Below are positions 13,168 to 26,000 of a stretch of DNA of 64,000 nt, one piece after another (position 1 is the first letter of the stretch; each line of letters starts with the position of its first letter). The DNA comes from Dromaius novaehollandiae (Eukaryota; Chordata; Aves; Casuariiformes; Dromaiidae). Below the pieces are notes generated by a model that saw only the letters and a list, made by a program, of their open reading frames with translations, did no database searches and was not told where the DNA came from. The stretch spans positions 137,660,721-137,724,720 of the forward strand of contig NC_088098.1 in assembly GCF_036370855.1 (NCBI RefSeq), given 5' to 3'. The position numbers were made by a program, and so were the translations under genes.

Positions 13168-13357
13168 CAGCAGTTCTCAACTTTTCTGTAGCCTAGCCCC
13201 GTCTGAGAGGTTTGAGTGTTCTGCACTTCACGATGCACTATGGAACCTGTGCAGGGCAGCAGAGCTTATTAGTTTGGCTGCCTTGTTCTGTGTCATCTAT
13301 AGTGTGCTTCATTAGCACTTCACCAGTGAGACCCAAGTCTCTGGTTGGGAACTGCTG
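13168..13357. mobile_element. hAT-like (Charlie/MER-type) non-autonomous DNA transposon relic
   Basis: The left end CAGCAGTTCTCAAC (13168-13181) and right end GTTGGGAACTGCTG (13344-13357) are inverted repeats matching at 13 of 14 positions. The CAG.. start and the 'GTTCTCAAC...GTTG.GAAC' pattern are typical of hAT/Charlie-class elements. The 190-bp length and lack of coding capacity fit a miniature internal-deletion element. The flanking 8-mers (13160-13167 and 13358-13365) share few bases, so any 8-bp target duplication has decayed or the ends are off by a base. Confidence 0.6.
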
Positions 13358-16300
13358 CACTGATCCCTGGTCCAGAATCCATTTTTATTAGAAGTAAAAA
13401 TCCCCTTGACCTTAACCTGGAATTGCATTAGTTCCTTGTTCAGTGCCCCTCTTAATTCCTTCCTTCTATTGGCAGCTTGGGGTTGTGTAAATGAATTACT
13501 GAAACTGGATCACCACAAGGAAAATACTTCAGTCTTCTGTATAAACAGTGCTTCTGCTCTTCTGAAAGGGAAATGCAAGAGAACTTCTGAAAGACTTAAT
13601 TCATTTCAAGGCCTTTAAAATTAGCTCTTGATGCCTTGGGAATGCTGCTTGGTCATCTACAGTAAGAAGCATTGCTATAGCAAAGCACTGATCAAGAGTC
13701 CATTATTGTCCAAGTGGCATTCTCTTACAAGATACTTCTCTTTTGCAAGGCCAACTTTGCCTATCTGCTCCTGCTCCACTTTACTTTTTAAGCCATATAA
13801 TCACCATTTTCTGGAAAAAGCCCACCAGTGGGAGTTGATTCTTTCACCATTGATTGTGTCTTGACAAAAGTATTCTGATAGGAGGTGGCAAAGGAAAACT
13901 GTTTGTTTCCAGAAAGTTGTATCAGTTATCTAGCTTGCTCAATATTTTGGAATTTAATTTCTTTATCATCAATTTCAATCAGCACACAGAAGAAATTGAG
14001 ATCCTTCTTGATAAAAGCAGCAGAAACTGATACGACATTGCTGGGAATTGCACTAACAGCTGGTATTTTGTCCTCTGTCTGCATAACTCCAAGGCCCCAA
14101 GAAGCTGTCTAACATTTTGTTGCAGTCTTCCATTTGCAATACCATTATCAGTAAAATGGACATGTTTATTAACTAAGATAAAAATCACATGATACCCAAT
14201 TTATTAAAAAGGAGAGTCTGGCCTATGGGAGGCATCCAGTGCTTTAGTCAGTGGATTAGCAGTAAACTCTTATGACAAGGGAATTTGTGCAGACACTGTG
14301 GGCTATGTAAGCAGCAGGGTGCTAGGAGAAGGAAGAATAAATGGGAAAAGATGAGTTGTTAACTAGAACTTCTGACTGCCAAGGGTAGACTCAGCTTCTT
14401 GCTCAGAAACAAGAAGGAATAAGTAAGCACTTCAGAGCTTTAAAAACATTTTGGTTTGGTGTTCAAAGTAGGCTCCCTATGATTCTGTCATTGACGTGTA
14501 GAAGATGGGTTTTTCTGTTCTTAAAATCAGTGCTGTTTGTAGTACAAATCTGAGCAGTTAATGTACAGAGAGGAAATGTTGAGTTTGCATCTCATGGAAT
14601 TAGAACCCAGTTTATAATGCCCTACTTCCCAGCAGTCTGTTTAAGAGAGTTAAGTTACATCTCCTGTCTTGTACAAGAGTGGTCTCTGGAGAAAATCTCT
14701 CTCCTAGAAACAGAACTTTTTGACTTTATATCATGAAGTTTTCATTGGTTTCTGTTATAAGCTTTCTAATACTGAATAAATGCCAGTATCTGTTTGGATT
14801 TCAGTGTACATGTTTGTGCTGGTTCTATTTATTTAACTGAAAATTTATTTCACAGGTGTGCTGCTATTGATAAAAAAGGCCATGTGAGAAAGAATGAGAG
14901 GAAGTGTAAAGGGAGAAAGCCCAGCCATCTCACAGCAAAATCTATATTCTTTTGTGCCACACACAATATGTTGCATTCTTTTTTTGTTTCAGAACTGTGT
15001 TTATTTTGTTTGCCTAGTATGGAGCTCTTGATTTAGAACTGAGTAGGTCAGTTCCTGTACACTGAGGAGCATTCCTGAGAAACTCAAGCTGTTCAGCCTT
15101 CAAGCCAGCGCCTATGACAGGAACTGAATGGCTGAGCATGGACTTCGTGAATCATGTTGTGTAGGAACATTAAGCTAGATTTCCTCAATAACGAGTTTAC
15201 TGAAGACCTCACTGGGCAGAAGATTTCATTTTTCTTGGATACTCACAGATTTCCTTCTTTTCATTCCTTTGTCCCTGAGGACTAGATCATTGAACTGGCC
15301 TGTACTTCTGTCTGAGGAAGATTTCTGCAGGTAATGAGAATGTGAAATCCACCTTCTCTCTTCCAACAAGCCTCATGTTCAACAAGATACAAACTGAAAC
15401 TGCTGATGAATTTGTGTGGTACAAACTCAGTTTGGAAGTTTGATATTTAGAGAGTGTGTACTGCCAGGCTATCAACTATGCTGAGTGTACACACGATGAA
15501 AGTGGGAGAGAAGGGATGAAGATGCCTTTAAGTTACCATACTTAGCTGGTGCAATTACAGCATCTGAAGGCTCCTCTAGCCAGGCCAACAGCAGAAGTCC
15601 CACCCTGACCATTACACAGCCATAATGGTTTGCTGCTTGCATCAGTCTGGAATTTGATATGTGAAACTGAGGCAACACCATCAAGCCAAGAAGCATCTGC
15701 CTAAATTAAAAAAAGAAATAAGGCACAGCTTTGGAAACACATAGCTCTTTTACAATGATACATAGCTTAGGTTCCTCTTTTAGGGGTGGTGCTGCCTGGT
15801 GACTCTTAATCCACTAGGCAGGGACAACAACATAAATTATCAGTCTGTACTAGCTTCTGATTTGCTTCTGAGAGGAGGTGTTGATTTTGACTTACAGGGC
15901 CTCATCATAAACCCATCAAAGACAATCAGAAAGTCTTCTGTTGTCTTCAGTAGGCTTTATCCAAAGATACATTTCTAAGTAGGTTATGGTCATGGTGACA
16001 CCAGACTCTCTCTGTCTGTATCACATGGCTTAATAGCATTCCTTTCTTAAGTATGAGGGGAATGGGTGGCAGTTGTCTTTAATTTGATGTCTAAATCTTA
16101 CTGTTCCTTTTCTGCACCTTCTCTGGTCTAGCACAGCCTAAATTGCTGGGGTTTGGTATGATTTTGTAAAGACTCCCAGTCTTTCCCTGCTGGGACAGTG
16201 GCATTATTACTAGTGACCTGAGCAGAGGAGAAAATTCTCTCTTAGGGAAATCTCCTCTGAACACCAAACATTTGATTTAATTTTTGAATTTATTTCTCTT

Positions 16301-16989
16301 GAAAGATAACATGGCTTATAAAACAGTACATAAGTGCCTTAAATAAAGCTGGTATAAAAATGAAGACATTTAAATGACTTGTAACAAAGAGATCACATCT
16401 CTCCTATTTGGCCTTCAATAGTTCAGAAGGATATCAGTTCAGAGAGACCCAAGATGGGACTCAAGTCACACCTCTGACTGATAGGTCAAGTGATACAGAA
16501 CAGACACTAATGAAATATACTCCAAAAGCTCTGCTGTCAAATATACCATCCAGCCAGGTATGGAGATTTAATTCTTCCTTTATTGTGTCTTTCAGAATCA
16601 CTGAATAGATGACCCTAAAGTCTATCTCCTTTTCCATTGCTATGAAAGCTCTGGTTTATTATTTCTCATGCCTCATTCTTTTACAAGAGACACAGTAATA
16701 AAAATCGCTATACTATCCTCCCACAACACCCTACTGATGAACTGTAAGTGTGAATCATAAATCATTCCTTCAATTACAGTAACCCTTCTGAAGGGAAAGA
16801 AGGAAAAGGCAAATTAAAATGGGAACCTAGGGAATATCTGAATATCACTCTCGCATACCTTTAGAGAAAATTTTTATTGCTAGTACTAATAATAATCCCC
16901 AGGTCGCATTTGATATCCATCATCAGATCTTGAATATAGCTTGTGTGTGTGTGTATTAATGTAAAGATACATAGATAGTTGGAGATATA
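13358..16989. other. Non-coding DNA, nothing recognised
   Basis: Only a short (TG)n run near 16942-16955 stands out. The open frames are short and motif-free. Confidence 0.5.
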
Positions 16990-17395
16990 AAATCATAAAA
17001 TAATTGTGGTTGGAAGGGATCTCTAGAGGTCGTCTAGTCCAACCCACTGCTCAAAGCACATTTGATTAGATGAGGTTGCTTAGGGTCATGTCCAGTTGAG
17101 TCTTGAACAACTCTGAGGATGGAGATCCCACAGCCTCTGTGGGCACCTGTTCCAGTATTTGACTACCCTCATGGTAAAAAAAGATTACCTATATCTAATC
17201 GCAATTTCCCATGTCCCAAGTTTTGTCTGTTGCCTCTTGTCCTGTCATTGTGCTTCTCTGAGAAGAAGTCTGGCTCCATCTTCTCTGTCTCCTCCAGTCA
17301 GGTCTCCGGTCAGGAGACCTCATCAATAAGGTCTCTACTTAACTTGCTCCTGTTTAGGCTGAATAAACTCAGTTCTCTCAGCCTTTCCTCATATG

Positions 17396-17806
17396 TCATG
17401 TGCTCCAGTCCTTTGACCAGGTGGTGGCCTTCCACTGGGCTTGGGCCACTGTGTCAGGGTCTTTCTTGTATGAGGGAGCACAGAACTGCACATACCACTC
17501 CAGATATGGTCTCACAAGTGCCAAATAGGTAGGAATGATCGCCTCCTTCAACCTTTGGGCTTCACTCTTTCTAATGCAGCCTCGGATGCAAGAGGCCTTC
17601 TTTGCTGCAAGGGTGCACTGCTGGCTCATGTTCAGCTTGTTGCCAACCAGGACCACCAGCTCTTCTGCTGCAGAGCTGCTTTCCAGAGAGTCAGCCCCCA
17701 GCCTGTGTTGTTGCTTCGGATTATTCCATCCCAGATGCAAGAATTTGTATTTGTGTTTCTTGAACTTCCTGAGGTTCCTGTTTGCCCATTCCTTCAACCT
17801 GTCCAA
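17396..17806 (-). pseudogene. CR1 ORF2 fragment: C-terminal reverse-transcriptase region
   Basis: The frame carries the CR1 signature segments DRLKEWANRN, KFLHLGWNNP, LGADSLESSSAAEELVVLV, NKLNMSQQC and GCIRKS, then LVRPYLEWYVQF. These mark the thumb and connection part that follows the RT catalytic core. It opens at TTG, not ATG, so it is an internal remnant and not a gene start. The region after it (17119-17396) decays into the ORF2 end and 3' UTR. Confidence 0.9.
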
Positions 17807-18113
17807 GTCTCTCTAAACACCAGCCCTGCCTTCAAGGATATTGATCACTCCTCCCAATTTAGTGTCATCTCTAAACTTGCTGTGAATGTGCTCTATCCCA
17901 CCACTGAGGTCATTAATGAAGACATTAAACAGTATGGGTCCCAAGATTAACCGCTGAGGGACATCAGTAATTACTGACTCTCAGCTGAATTTTGCCTCAC
18001 TGATCAGAACTCTTGGAGCCCAGCAGTGCAGCCAGTTTTCCACCAAACTATTGTCCACTTATCCTGCCCATATCTCACCAATTTGGTGATTATGTCAAAG
18101 GCCTTGCTAAAGT

Positions 18114-18680
18114 TGTCAGGGAGCAATGAAGGCGGGTTGCTCCCTAAGGGATGGAGAGCTGGGAGCTGAGTGTGATAACATGGCTGGCCAGGCAGGAACC
18201 TCACTAGCCAGGACCTATGCCATTGCCTCCCAGCAAGGGAGCAGGGCAGGCCTGGAGATGTTAGCCAGGTTCAACCAAGAGTCCAGATCATCAGGCAAAT
18301 TTGTGGTGATGAAGCAGGTCTGATGCCAAGCCAGAAAGTCAGTCCATGGGTTGGGATTGTGATCAGGCCTGGTGAGGGTAACCATGGTCAGACACAGCCG
18401 TGTGATCATGGGCAGATCTATAGTGACAAGGTAAGGCCAAAACCAGGCTGGGTGGTTGGCCTGCAGGTTGGAGTCCAGTTCAGTGGGGCCCATGGCCATG
18501 CAGGGGCATGGCTGTGGCGGATCTGGAGACTGGCACAGTCATGGCGTAGATCAGGAAGGGACTGATGGCCCTGGGCTGAGCTGAAATGGGGTCCTGAGTC
18601 CATAGGCAGGAGGTGTGGATGGGGGTCCTAGATAAGGCTGGTCGGGGCCATTAATTAGTGCATGAAGGGCTGTAACAAAA
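18114..18680. mobile_element. GC-richer insert inside CR1 copy 1, LTR-like ends
   Basis: CR1 sequence stops at GCTAAAGT (18106-18113) and resumes at GTATATAATATC (18684 on). The intervening DNA has no CR1 similarity and is visibly GC-richer. It begins TGTCAGGG and reaches ...GCTGTAACA at 18677, giving TGT...ACA ends as in a retroviral-type long terminal repeat. AAAGT occurs just before the insert (18109-18113) and just after it (18681-18685). That would be a 5-bp target duplication if the insert ends at 18680. The flank also contains a run of A, so the right boundary is uncertain by a few bases. The open frames inside show no retroviral domains. A solo LTR is the best guess. It is younger than the CR1 copy it interrupts. 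Confidence 0.5.
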
Positions 18681-18858
18681 AAAGTATATAATATCTGCTG
18701 ACCTTTCCTTTTCTGCAGTGCCAGTCACCGCTTCATAGAAAGCAATCAGATTGGTTCAGCATGATTTGCGCTTGGTAAATCCACATTGGTTGTTCCTATT
18801 CACCTTCTTGTTCCTCATGTGTTTAGAAATGGCTTCAAAGAAGTTTCGAAAAGGACCA

Positions 18859-19242
18859 TTATCTTCCCAGGGACTGGGGTGTGGTTGAGCAGCCAGTATT
18901 TACCTGGATCTTCCTGCTTGCTCTTGTTGAAGATAGGTGTGACATTTGACTTTTTCCAGTCATCAGGAACCTCCCCTGACTGGCCTGATATTTGAAGATG
19001 ACAGCTTCACTCCCACAGACTGTGCTAGTAGGCTCACAGACCTGGGAGGCCTGAAGACAAGCCTTACTAATGAAAACTGAGGCAAAAAAGGCATTGAGTA
19101 CCTCAGCCTTTTCTGTGTCCTTTGTCACTAAGTTGCCTGTCCAACTGAGCAATGGGTCCATGCTCTCCTTAGTCTTCCTTTTGCTACTGATATGCTTGTA
19201 GAAACCTTTCTTGTTGCCTTTCACCTCTCTTGATGGTTTCAC
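18859..19242 (-). pseudogene. CR1 ORF2 fragment: endonuclease-RT linker and RT start
   Basis: The frame shows GNKKGFYKHISSKRKTKE, GNLVTKDTEKAEVLNAFF and ASVFISK, which are characteristic of the region just before the CR1 reverse-transcriptase core. The last third, after SQV, drifts out of the family frame, indicating a frameshift. The start codon is accidental. Confidence 0.9.
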
Positions 19243-19329
19243 CTGCAGCTGAGCTTTGGGTTTCCTAACAGAATTCCTATACCAGCAAGAAATGTCTTTG
19301 AATTTCTTCCAAGTAGCCTGTCCCTGCTT

Positions 19330-19533
19330 TCACCTTCTATGTACTCCTTTTTCGTGTTTGAGCTCGGTCAAGAGCTCCACATCCATCCATGCTAGTTTTC
19401 TGCCCTGCTTGCTTGACTTTCTGCACATTGGAATGGGCTGTTGTGCTCTGAAGAGGCTGTTCTTGAAGATCAACTGACTCTTCTGGGTCTCTTTGCCCTC
19501 AAAGGTAGTTTCCCACAGGATCCTGCCAAGCAA
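19330..19533 (-). pseudogene. CR1 ORF2 fragment: spacer after endonuclease
   Basis: The segment PIPMCRKSSKQGRKLAWMDV followed by ELLTELK matches the conserved basic spacer that follows the endonuclease in CR1 ORF2. It lies between the two neighbouring ORF2 pieces in the correct order, which confirms one continuous copy. Confidence 0.85.
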
Positions 19534-19725
19534 GTCTTTGAACAGGCCAGGGTTGTGATTCTGCTGTTTGTCTTGCTCACTCCTCTCATGATCTTAAACT
19601 CCATGGGCTCTTGGTCACTGCAGCCAATGCTGCCCTCAGCCTTAACATCTTCAGCCAGTTCTTCCTTGTTTTTGACTGAGAGGTCCCAAAGAGCATCTCC
19701 CCCAGTCAGTCACTGATCACCTGCG

Positions 19726-19986
19726 TCAAGAAAATTTCTTCAGTACATTCCAGAAATTTCCTGGTTTGCTTGCATCCAGCTGTATCGCCCTTTCAGCAGA
19801 TATCAGGGTGGTTAAAGGCACCCATGAGTACCAAGGCCACTGCATAAAGAAGGCATTGCCCACCTCCTGTTTTTGATCAGGTGGTCTGTAGCAGACACCT
19901 ACAACATCCTTACCTATCCTGGTCAGTCCTCTAATGCTTATCCACAAGCTCTCTACTGATTTGCCACCTGACCCAAGATAAAGCAC
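19726..19986 (-). pseudogene. CR1 ORF2 fragment: C-terminal endonuclease
   Basis: SVESLWISIRGL and GVCYRPPDQKQEVGNAFF are typical of the apurinic-like endonuclease of CR1. The catalytic segment that should follow (GDFNHP in intact elements) is not intact here. This is the 5'-most part of the copy and the truncation lies within a few bases of 19990. Confidence 0.9.
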
Positions 19987-20002
19987 TCAAGCCTCTCATT
20001 TA

Positions 20003-20060
20003 CATATATATATATATGGATATAAATAGACAAGTACATATATATATATAGATATATAAA
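20003..20060 (+). repeat. TA-rich microsatellite at CR1 truncation point
   Basis: Imperfect (TA)n with interruptions such as GGATATAAATAGACAAG starts about a dozen bases beyond the 5' end of CR1 copy 1. It may mark the original insertion site or later expansion. Confidence 0.9.
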
Positions 20061-23000
20061 AGCACAGACCTGCTAATATGTGAGGTGCCCACTTCAGGGG
20101 CCATATGGATAGTCTTCAGAGAAAGAGAGCACCTGGGCACAGTTCATTCTTAGACCATAAAGAAAATTACAGTATTCGAATCTGGCAAAACTTCTCCCTC
20201 CTCTCCAAATTCGATCACAGTCAAATGGTTTTCTTAAAGAATAGAGAAAGGCAAGGCTTTCCAAAAGGGTGAAGGATTTTAGAATTAGATTTTAGTTCAT
20301 TAAATCAGGAAACCACTGAAGGCAGATCCTGTGCTTTCTCTGATTGCTGGCATCTGTGCTATAGGGCTTCCCAACACTCCAAATCCTAGACATAACCACT
20401 TCAGAAGTGGTTATAGAAGAATACTCATGGAAGTATTCTAATTTTAGAGCACTTTTGGGGAGTAATTTGATGTGCATTTTTCTATCAGCAGTTCCAATTT
20501 TCATCTCAATCTGCTCATTCTTGTGGTCGTTAGAGGCACTCTGTTGTTGTTGTGGGGTTATAGTTGCTTGTGCAAATACCTGGCTGTTAGTTCCCATCAC
20601 ATGTTGATATGGACAGAGAGAGTCAGGTCTGAATTAGAGATTAATGAGTTGCCTGCTTAAAGATATTTATATGCAAGGTTTTATTTTATTTATTTTGAAT
20701 TGGAACTCCCTCTCCTTCATTATTAAATTGTGCAAGGAAAACTGCGGTGTAAGGAAAACTGTGTAGATTTACACTTGCATTGTTTCAATAAAACCAATAT
20801 GAGAGAACAAATTCTCACAGTATTGAAAAATAAAAAGCTCAAATAAGCTACCACTACAGCTTCATTTTTTTCTGTGGCCTGCTTAGTGAGCAAAATAGAT
20901 GTGTATTTATTTTTGTAAATATACTAGCTTTGCTTTTGTGTTTTTAATAGACTTTAAATAGATGTATCTTTCTCATTGTTAACTTCCATTTGTTGCTAAG
21001 GGGGTATTATTATTATCTAATTCCTTCCACATCACTCTCAAAATGTGTTTTTATGGTTTTCTGAAAAATGCCATTTTTAACTAAATAAACTTGAAAAGTG
21101 ACAGATACTAAGCTAAATAAATACTTTGTTTCCTCTTTTAATCTTCTGTTCAAGTTAACAGTAAAAGGAATAAACAATGTTGTTTCCTCAGTTTTGAAAA
21201 GTACCATAAATCTGTCAAGAGGACCATTACAAATACAAAGCAATCACTTGCAAACCGAGTTTGTATAGCAAATAAATACTGCCTTTGGGAATTGGAGGTA
21301 TTTTGTAACATCAAGGTTATAACATTAAAATTGTCAGATTGAGATAATCCTTCTGTTAAACCAGGACATGATATACCTGAATATATGCTCCACGTTGTGA
21401 CAGTATGTGGTTTAAACCTGCTTCTATGTTATTGCTCATCTCTGTGTAGATTATTTCTAAAAAGAAGTCTAAGGCTGAACCACGGAAACAAAGTGTGGGG
21501 ACTACTGAATTTTACAGCTCGGCAGACTTATCTGCCAGCTTTGTGGGGAGCCTTTAAACAATAGGTCTCCAGAAGCCTGTTGTTCATATCAGAATTGCCT
21601 GTCACAACAGAGCTGGGCCTGTGCTATCATGTTATAAACAGAAATCAAAATCCACAATTCTGTCTAGGCAGATTATAAAAATGGACCTTGAATCTGGTCT
21701 GAATTCAGAGGGGAGGCCCATATCTGGTTTAGTAAAAGGAGGTAGAGTCTTTTGCTAAAGATCTTGGACTGAAATTTGGAATTTTTGTGGTTTTAGAACC
21801 TGGCTCTGCCATTTGTTTCTGCTATGATACCAGGTAAACCAGGTGACCAAATTATACCTTATTTGGTCACACAGGAAACACACATTTCCCTTTGTTAGGA
21901 AAAAATGCAAAAATAATGCTTGTAAGGTGCTCAGAGTCTATGATCAGGAATCATACACATAGTTAGTAGCAGTAGAAAAATGCTGAAATGAAAAATGGAA
22001 CACTGAAGTCCATTCTCTACATACATGCTATTTCACTTTGTCTAAGCTCTGTATAACTGTTTATGCAATCTTATTCCTTGTTAAAATAATGTCATCTCTG
22101 CCTTTTGTGAATTGAAACCAACTTGTCTGTTGTAACATCCTCTTATAATGTCCCCAGAAAAGCCTTCAGATGATAGTTTCCAGTGACAAATAAGCTTAGG
22201 GACTCTAAGTAGTAATTACAATAACAAAATTTTGCATGAAAAATTTCATGGCCAGCATCCCGGTCATTCTTAGCATCCAAAGCACTTTATAGTAAAAATA
22301 TGCTAATGTTAGTTAAGTTGCAGATCATGCCTGAAAATTTTAAAAATTGAGATTATAACAAAGCTTTAGATTTGTTTTCCTATCTGAACAAGGAAAGCGG
22401 AGTAGGTTTTCTGGCTTTTTTTAAGATTTGTCAATAACATGATGTGTTTGAGTATGATTGTTCTGAGACATACAAATTTAGTAGTCGCCTCGTTCAAATC
22501 ATCTTTCCCAATCAAAACTATGTAAATAGGCATTTCCAGGTCAAACTTGTATCCTTAGTACCTTTCCTTCAGGATAAAGTGTGGCAGCATATTCAAAGCA
22601 CAGTAGGAATTTACTACAGATGATGAGCAAAACAAGGACTCTGTATCCCATCCTCTGCTTGGCTGAATTCTGGATATTTGGCCAAAGTGCCTGTTTATTA
22701 TCAACTGAGTAACACGTTTCAGGCTGAATCTGACCCAAGTCCCATTAGATCCTATTGCTAATTGTAGACAGAATTGCTTTACACACACTGAACTTTCTGA
22801 GGAAAATGCTACTGTGAAACCCTGTGAAATGTTATGTATAAAATAGGATATATGGCCACGTTAATTCTTTCTCCTTTCCACTCTACTGGGCCACACTGTC
22901 TGTCATGGTCAGGGTTTGCCAGAGCTCTTAAGAGGTCTCATGAACACAGTCTTTAAATGGAAGGGTATTCTGCTTTACTCTGCTGCAAGAAAACCAGGTT

Positions 23001-26000
23001 TCATGGTAACTGTGAACACATGAGCCCATGTTAAAAATAGCGAATGTCTATATTTCTGTGCCTCTGTGGTAAAATATAGGTCTCAAGGTACCACTTATCC
23101 TCTCTTAAGCACCGGAACAGGAAGACACGTGTTCATAGTGTTATTGACCAGGGACATAGAAACTAAATAAAATTAGTTCAGATACATTTACGGTTTTGTG
23201 CAATGCCCATTTTTTGTGATGATATGTTATTATGCTGGTTAAAGGTGTCTGTGTGTCTGTATGCTTGTGTACTTACTTCACCAAATTAAGGGTTAATTTG
23301 TAGTAATCTTTTAAAGTCAGAGAAATGAAACATTATCTGTTGAAATGTATTATTTCCACACGTCTGGCAGGTAAGTAGGAAACTTTGACAACTAGTAAAG
23401 GGCTCCAGTTCTAGTCTGCACATTAATAGCTACAAGGAGACTGGAGAACAGAAGAGGATCAGATACTAGTCTTGGATGTTCTGTGGTTTGTCTTTTCTGT
23501 GGGAACTGACTATATGCATCTAAGGGAAGAACTTGGCCTTGCAGCAAGATTTTTTAGACCTGGCTGTATTAGTACTCTCCTGAGACTGAAAACATGAACA
23601 GTATTGTGTCTGTTGTGGGACTACACTTCTTGAAAAAGAAACATATTTCTCAATCCTGTTCTCATCTGTGTGGTCATCTGTTCTCCAACTTAGTAAAAAG
23701 GGATTGAGACACCTCTTTGTCTCTTGTCTCCATTGCTTTTCCATCTCCATACTAGTTAGACTTCTTCTAACACTACACTGCAATATATAAAACCAATTCT
23801 TTCCTTCTTTTATCTCTTGAAAGAGAGAATCCTGAGAATTTGCCTTCTGTATGTTGCCAGTGTTTGTGCTGGTATCCCAGAAATGTTAATGGGACTTGCA
23901 TCCTTAAAAGGCTGTTAAAAGGAACCTAACGTGCAGTTCTATCTTCCTTAAAAATATTGGTTTTAGATACATGATGCACACCAATTACACTGATTGAAAG
24001 AACCTGTACAGAGGTACCACAGCACTACCATGAAGCCATTGTGTGAAGATAGCATGCTATAATATTTACAAGTTATTCTGGAGAGAGTTGACTAAAAGTT
24101 GCTGCCTGATACTTGGTTTTATTTGGGGGTGGCTCCACATGTTGTAGGATGCAGATTTGACTCTGTTAGATTTGTATTAACTTACAGCATTTGGCTGTGG
24201 CTTACTAGCTAGAAAAGAAGGTGAAATAAATGAATGTCTCATTTGGTCTGTGGCTCAGTTAATGTGATTGCTACTAGGCACCTTCTGCTAAAACCATAGC
24301 TGTAAATTCATTATATATTTTCTTGAAGATAATGGGAGGTGAATGTCTGCAACATTTAAGTAGTTTGCATGCCTCAATTTCTGCAATATTTTGTCATATT
24401 TTATCAGATTCTGTCTTGAACCTTAGAACTTTGGATAAAGGGAAAAGGTAATGCTTTATAAATGTAATAAATCTGTGAGATACTGTACAAAATCTACTGC
24501 CAAAGAAATGGAACCGAAGCTTCTTATTCACCATGGGTGGTATAGGTCTCACCCTTGGTTTAGTGATATAAGCATTTTCCTGAGGAATCTCTTTTGTTGA
24601 AAATTTTCAGAAAAATTTCATGTGTGTAAAATGGAGAGGCAATATAGGAATTACTTTCTTTGTTTGGAATGTAAAATAAGGAATAAATAATGAGCTTTTC
24701 ATTTGTGTTGCTTTGGCTTTGGGGTTAAATTACAATAGCTTATGCATAGTCATGCATTTAACAAACTTAATGACAAGATTGTTAAATTGGCAGTTGGATA
24801 GCTGAAGGAAACCAGTGCGCATGTCCACTGTACAGTAAAGGTTATAAGTAAAGATGCACAGTTTTAAGATCTTTCAATTTGTATGTACTGCAGCAAGAAG
24901 CCTGCCGGAAAGGAACCTCCTGAACACCTAATACTGAAGTATAGAGAAGTTTTCTGACTGAGATAACTGATGAATGATCAGGTAATCACTTGGATAATTG
25001 TCTGGCATTAGCTATTGAGCTCTCACACGTGTTCTGCTAAATAAATCTCTACACTTGACTGATGGTTGGTGGTTTGGTTCTCATGAAGTTGTGTCGAAAC
25101 ATCTAATTGGGGGTTAAAGCAGGATTTACCTCACCTAACTTTATCTGATCAATCTTAGGATAGGATGTGTAGCTCTCTGAAGGTGACTATGTCCTTTCTA
25201 TAAAGTGAACCAAGGATGACTGGCTCGCGGATAGACTTTTAGATGTCTAAGCCAGGGCAGATGACTGTCAGCTACCACTCTTCTTCATTGTACTTCAGTA
25301 TCTCATTCAAATCACCTCTTTACACACATAAGCTACCCGTAACCTTCCGAAAGACCTGAATCATCATAATCCCAATAATCAGAACATGCACATAATTAAA
25401 TGAAAGATAGTCTTATCTGAGCCATTCGGCAGTGTCTGCCTGAAGTCCACAGAACTAAATGGAGACTTCCAGCATATTTCCAGATACATCTGCTTTGGTA
25501 AAATCCAGCAGACTCAGGGTAAATCTGTACTTTCATTAGAGAACCACTAAATAGTTCAGCCTCTTCTGTGTTTAAGTTAGGCCGTGGAAAAGTAAAAACA
25601 GTTGTTTAGGTTGTAATGTTATGTGATCACATAACCAGAGTAATGCGGGTCTTGTAATTGCAGTGCAGTCTGATGGCTTCAGGAACAATTTTTAGTTTTA
25701 ATATTTCCTCACTTTTCACTGCTTAGCTAAGGAATGTTAATATTTCTATCAAAGCTTTTATATGTAATTCATATGTTGCTGAAAAGTGCTTTGACACTGT
25801 GACTTTATTTGCAAAAATAGATAAAAAGAAGGCTTCAGACTGTTTTGTAACTGAGAATATTTGTGAAGTGTTCTATGGAAGAGAAACTCTCTTGTCTGTA
25901 CAGAGTCCATTATTTTTTGGCGTTGGCTGCTAGGCACTAAATTTCATGGAACTGCAATGACAAATAGATTTTTAGGAACCAAGAAGTACAAAGAACCTCA

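Larger units (their letters stand above)
16990..19990 (-). mobile_element. CR1 LINE copy 1, 5'-truncated, antisense, split by an insert
   Basis: This is a non-LTR retrotransposon of the CR1 clade lying on the minus strand. Its 3' end is at 16990-17005, where two decayed copies of the terminal octamer (AATCATAAAATAATTG) are followed by TGGTTGGAAGGGATCTCTAG, the usual antisense reading of the CR1 3' end. ORF2 pieces follow in order towards 19990: 3' tail of reverse transcriptase (17396-17806), the FRDD motif where active CR1 has an ADD-type catalytic motif (17864-17875), an FSKAFD motif just before 18113, the linker before RT (18859-19242), the endonuclease/RT spacer (19330-19533) and the end of the endonuclease (19726-19986). 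Frameshifts and stops are numerous, so it is inactive. A 564-567-bp insert interrupts it after 18113. The 5' end stops within the endonuclease region beside a (TA)n tract. Confidence 0.95.
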
